Assembly: GCA_029260235.1 (NCBI GenBank)
Contig: JAJDDP010000118.1
Coordinates: 1 to 33,311 of the forward strand
Source: Phycisphaerae bacterium
GTDB taxonomy: Bacteria > Planctomycetota > Phycisphaerae > UBA1845
Length of the DNA stretch: 33,311 nt
Direction of reading: 5' to 3'
Shown: positions 32,409 through 33,311 of the stretch, piece by piece
Layout of the letters: every line of letters begins with the position of its first letter
How positions within the stretch are numbered: the first letter of the stretch is position 1
Translations under genes and position numbers: made by a program
The notes under the pieces: model-generated
Seen by the model: the letters and a program-made list of their open reading frames with translations, nothing else
What the model was told of the DNA's origin: nothing
Database searches by the model: none

Positions 32409-33311
32409 TTACACTGAGGTTGGTGTGCTGCGCCATAGGCCTGGGATGTCCAGATTACACTTAGGGCAAGCATCCACTTCCAGCTTATTCTCTTCGACTA
32501 GGAAGCCCCTCCGGCGGATCAAGACCGTGTCACAACCCGGGCAGTGCGTGTCTTCGGCGCTTGCCAGTGCGCCAGGTAGGTTGCCGGCATAGACGAAGCG
32601 CAAGCCAGCTTCGTGACCGATTTGGCGGGCACGCTGCAATGAATCGCCTGAGGTGCGATCCCGATCCCGCATCTTGTAATCAGGCCGGAACGCAGTGACG
32701 TGCCAGGGGATGTCCGGGGATACATCAGCCAGGAAGGAAGCGATGCCTTTGAATTCCTCATCGTTGTCATTGAAACCGGGCACGATCAAGGTGACTACCT
32801 CAACCCAGAAATCCATGCTCTTGAGCCGGCGTATAGTATCCAGCACGTCTTGCAGCAGTCCGCCAAGTTTTCTGTATCGCTTGCCGTCGAAGCCTTTCAG
32901 GTCAACCTTGTATACGTCGACATAAGGCCGAATGAATTCGAGAACCTGAGGCGTGGCTTCTCCGTTGCTGACGAAACCGCAGGTGATGTTCTCAGCTTTG
33001 GCAAGTTTGAAAATCTCGACGGCCCAGTCAGCGGTGATCAATGGCTCGTTGTAGGTGCTGACCATGACTGGCGTTCGATGCTCCAGCGCGAGGGCGATCA
33101 ATTTGTCGGGAGTAACCTTCCGGGGCATGCTTACAGCCCGGTCGTCACGGAGACTCTGGCTTGTGATCCAATTCTGGCAGTAAGAGCAGTGGTAATTGCA
33201 GCCAAGCATTCCAAACGAGAGTGCATCGCTGCCCGGATAGACGTGGAAGAAAGGCTTCTTCTCGATGGGGTCAACCTGAACGCCGGCGGCGTACCCACCC
33301 GGTACGCGCAA
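32409..33311 (-). CDS. amrS: AmrS-type radical SAM enzyme (5' end outside window)
   Basis: The 300 residues seen match the AmmeMemoRadiSam radical SAM protein, related to pyruvate formate-lyase activases. The cluster motif is Cys-x3-Cys-x2-Cys in MLGCNYHCSYCQNW, followed by VSTYNEPLI, TCGFVSNGEATPQVLE, VDVYKVDLKGFDGKRYRKLGG, VEVVTLIVPGFNDNDEE, DIPWHVTAFRPDYKM and RFVYAGNLPG. The end has a Cys-pair zinc-ribbon-like segment (HCPGCDTVLIRRRG...CPKC). Relatives are about 340 residues, so roughly 40 are missing beyond 33311, and the first TTG is just the window edge. The AmmeMemo partner proteins (AmrA, AmrB) are not in this window. Confidence 0.9.
   Translation of the reverse strand: MRVPGGYAAGVQVDPIEKKPFFHVYPGSDALSFGMLGCNYHCSYCQNWITSQSLRDDRAVSMPRKVTPDKLIALALEHRTPVMVSTYNEPLITADWAVEIFKLAKAENITCGFVSNGEATPQVLEFIRPYVDVYKVDLKGFDGKRYRKLGGLLQDVLDTIRRLKSMDFWVEVVTLIVPGFNDNDEEFKGIASFLADVSPDIPWHVTAFRPDYKMRDRDRTSGDSLQRARQIGHEAGLRFVYAGNLPGALASAEDTHCPGCDTVLIRRRGFLVEENKLEVDACPKCNLDIPGLWRSTPTSV

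Overview
The window looks like chromosomal DNA of a Planctomycetota-like bacterium of moderately high GC. This is inferred from content, not from any database search. The clues are a small membrane protein ending in a CxxCGYxLRG...RCPECG zinc ribbon (13425-13835), an RHS/YD-repeat remnant (13950-14290), many lipoproteins and secreted proteins with Gly/Asp/Ser-rich linkers, a beta-propeller fused to a di-heme cytochrome with a thrombospondin-3-like tail, and receiver proteins carrying an excisionase-type helix-turn-helix. No phage, CRISPR array, complete insertion sequence, tRNA or rRNA was recognised.

Layout. 1-2260: the 3' end of a UDP-glucose dehydrogenase gene, a DegT-type sugar aminotransferase, a short structured spacer with a tmRNA-like motif, and a convergent GT2 glycosyltransferase; this is a surface-glycan segment. 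2404-5881: a tight run of murI (glutamate racemase), a HEAT-repeat lipoprotein, a zinc-type MDR dehydrogenase and a PgeF-type protein, with one 80-base overlap and gaps of 6 and 3 bases. 5903-7261: a promoter, a kinase-fold protein and a translationally coupled small protein, closed by a strong bidirectional terminator. 7425-10490: a large secreted propeller/cytochrome protein. 10909-13068: a secreted prolyl oligopeptidase. 13128-14290: a decayed region with a gene fragment, four copies of a 14-bp repeat, a 15-bp inverted repeat bracketing the zinc-ribbon gene, and the RHS pseudogene.

14388-16713: a DUF480 protein, a HupE/UreJ-like membrane protein and a DUF4259 protein on the + strand. 16726-17298: an HD hydrolase on the - strand. 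17410-18498: an APH-family kinase. 18633-20688: a two-helix membrane protein overlapping mnmG, which appears to start at a CTG codon. 20949-24630: a signalling cluster of an HTH-receiver protein with its own promoter, an HDOD/histidine-kinase hybrid, and a receiver-like protein with Glu at the phosphoacceptor position. 24795-26120: an S41 peptidase. 26271-27089: a nitrilase-superfamily amidohydrolase. 27272-29728: a CHRD lipoprotein and, convergent to it, a lipoprotein with a CHAP/NlpC-like Cys-His core. 29973-31478: a TPR protein. 31615-31823: a probable frameshifted small gene. 31883-32251: a Kazal-domain lipoprotein. 32409-33311: the 3' part of an AmrS-type radical SAM enzyme running off the window.

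The likeliest functional units are the murI-to-pgeF operon (peptidoglycan precursor supply plus editing) and the 20.9-24.6 kb signalling cluster. No single clearly new defence or metabolic system is evident. The points most worth checking are the CTG start of mnmG, the overprinted lipoprotein start inside murI, the atypical receiver, the nitrilase with Met at the usual catalytic Lys position, the tmRNA-like spacer and the repeat-bracketed cassette.
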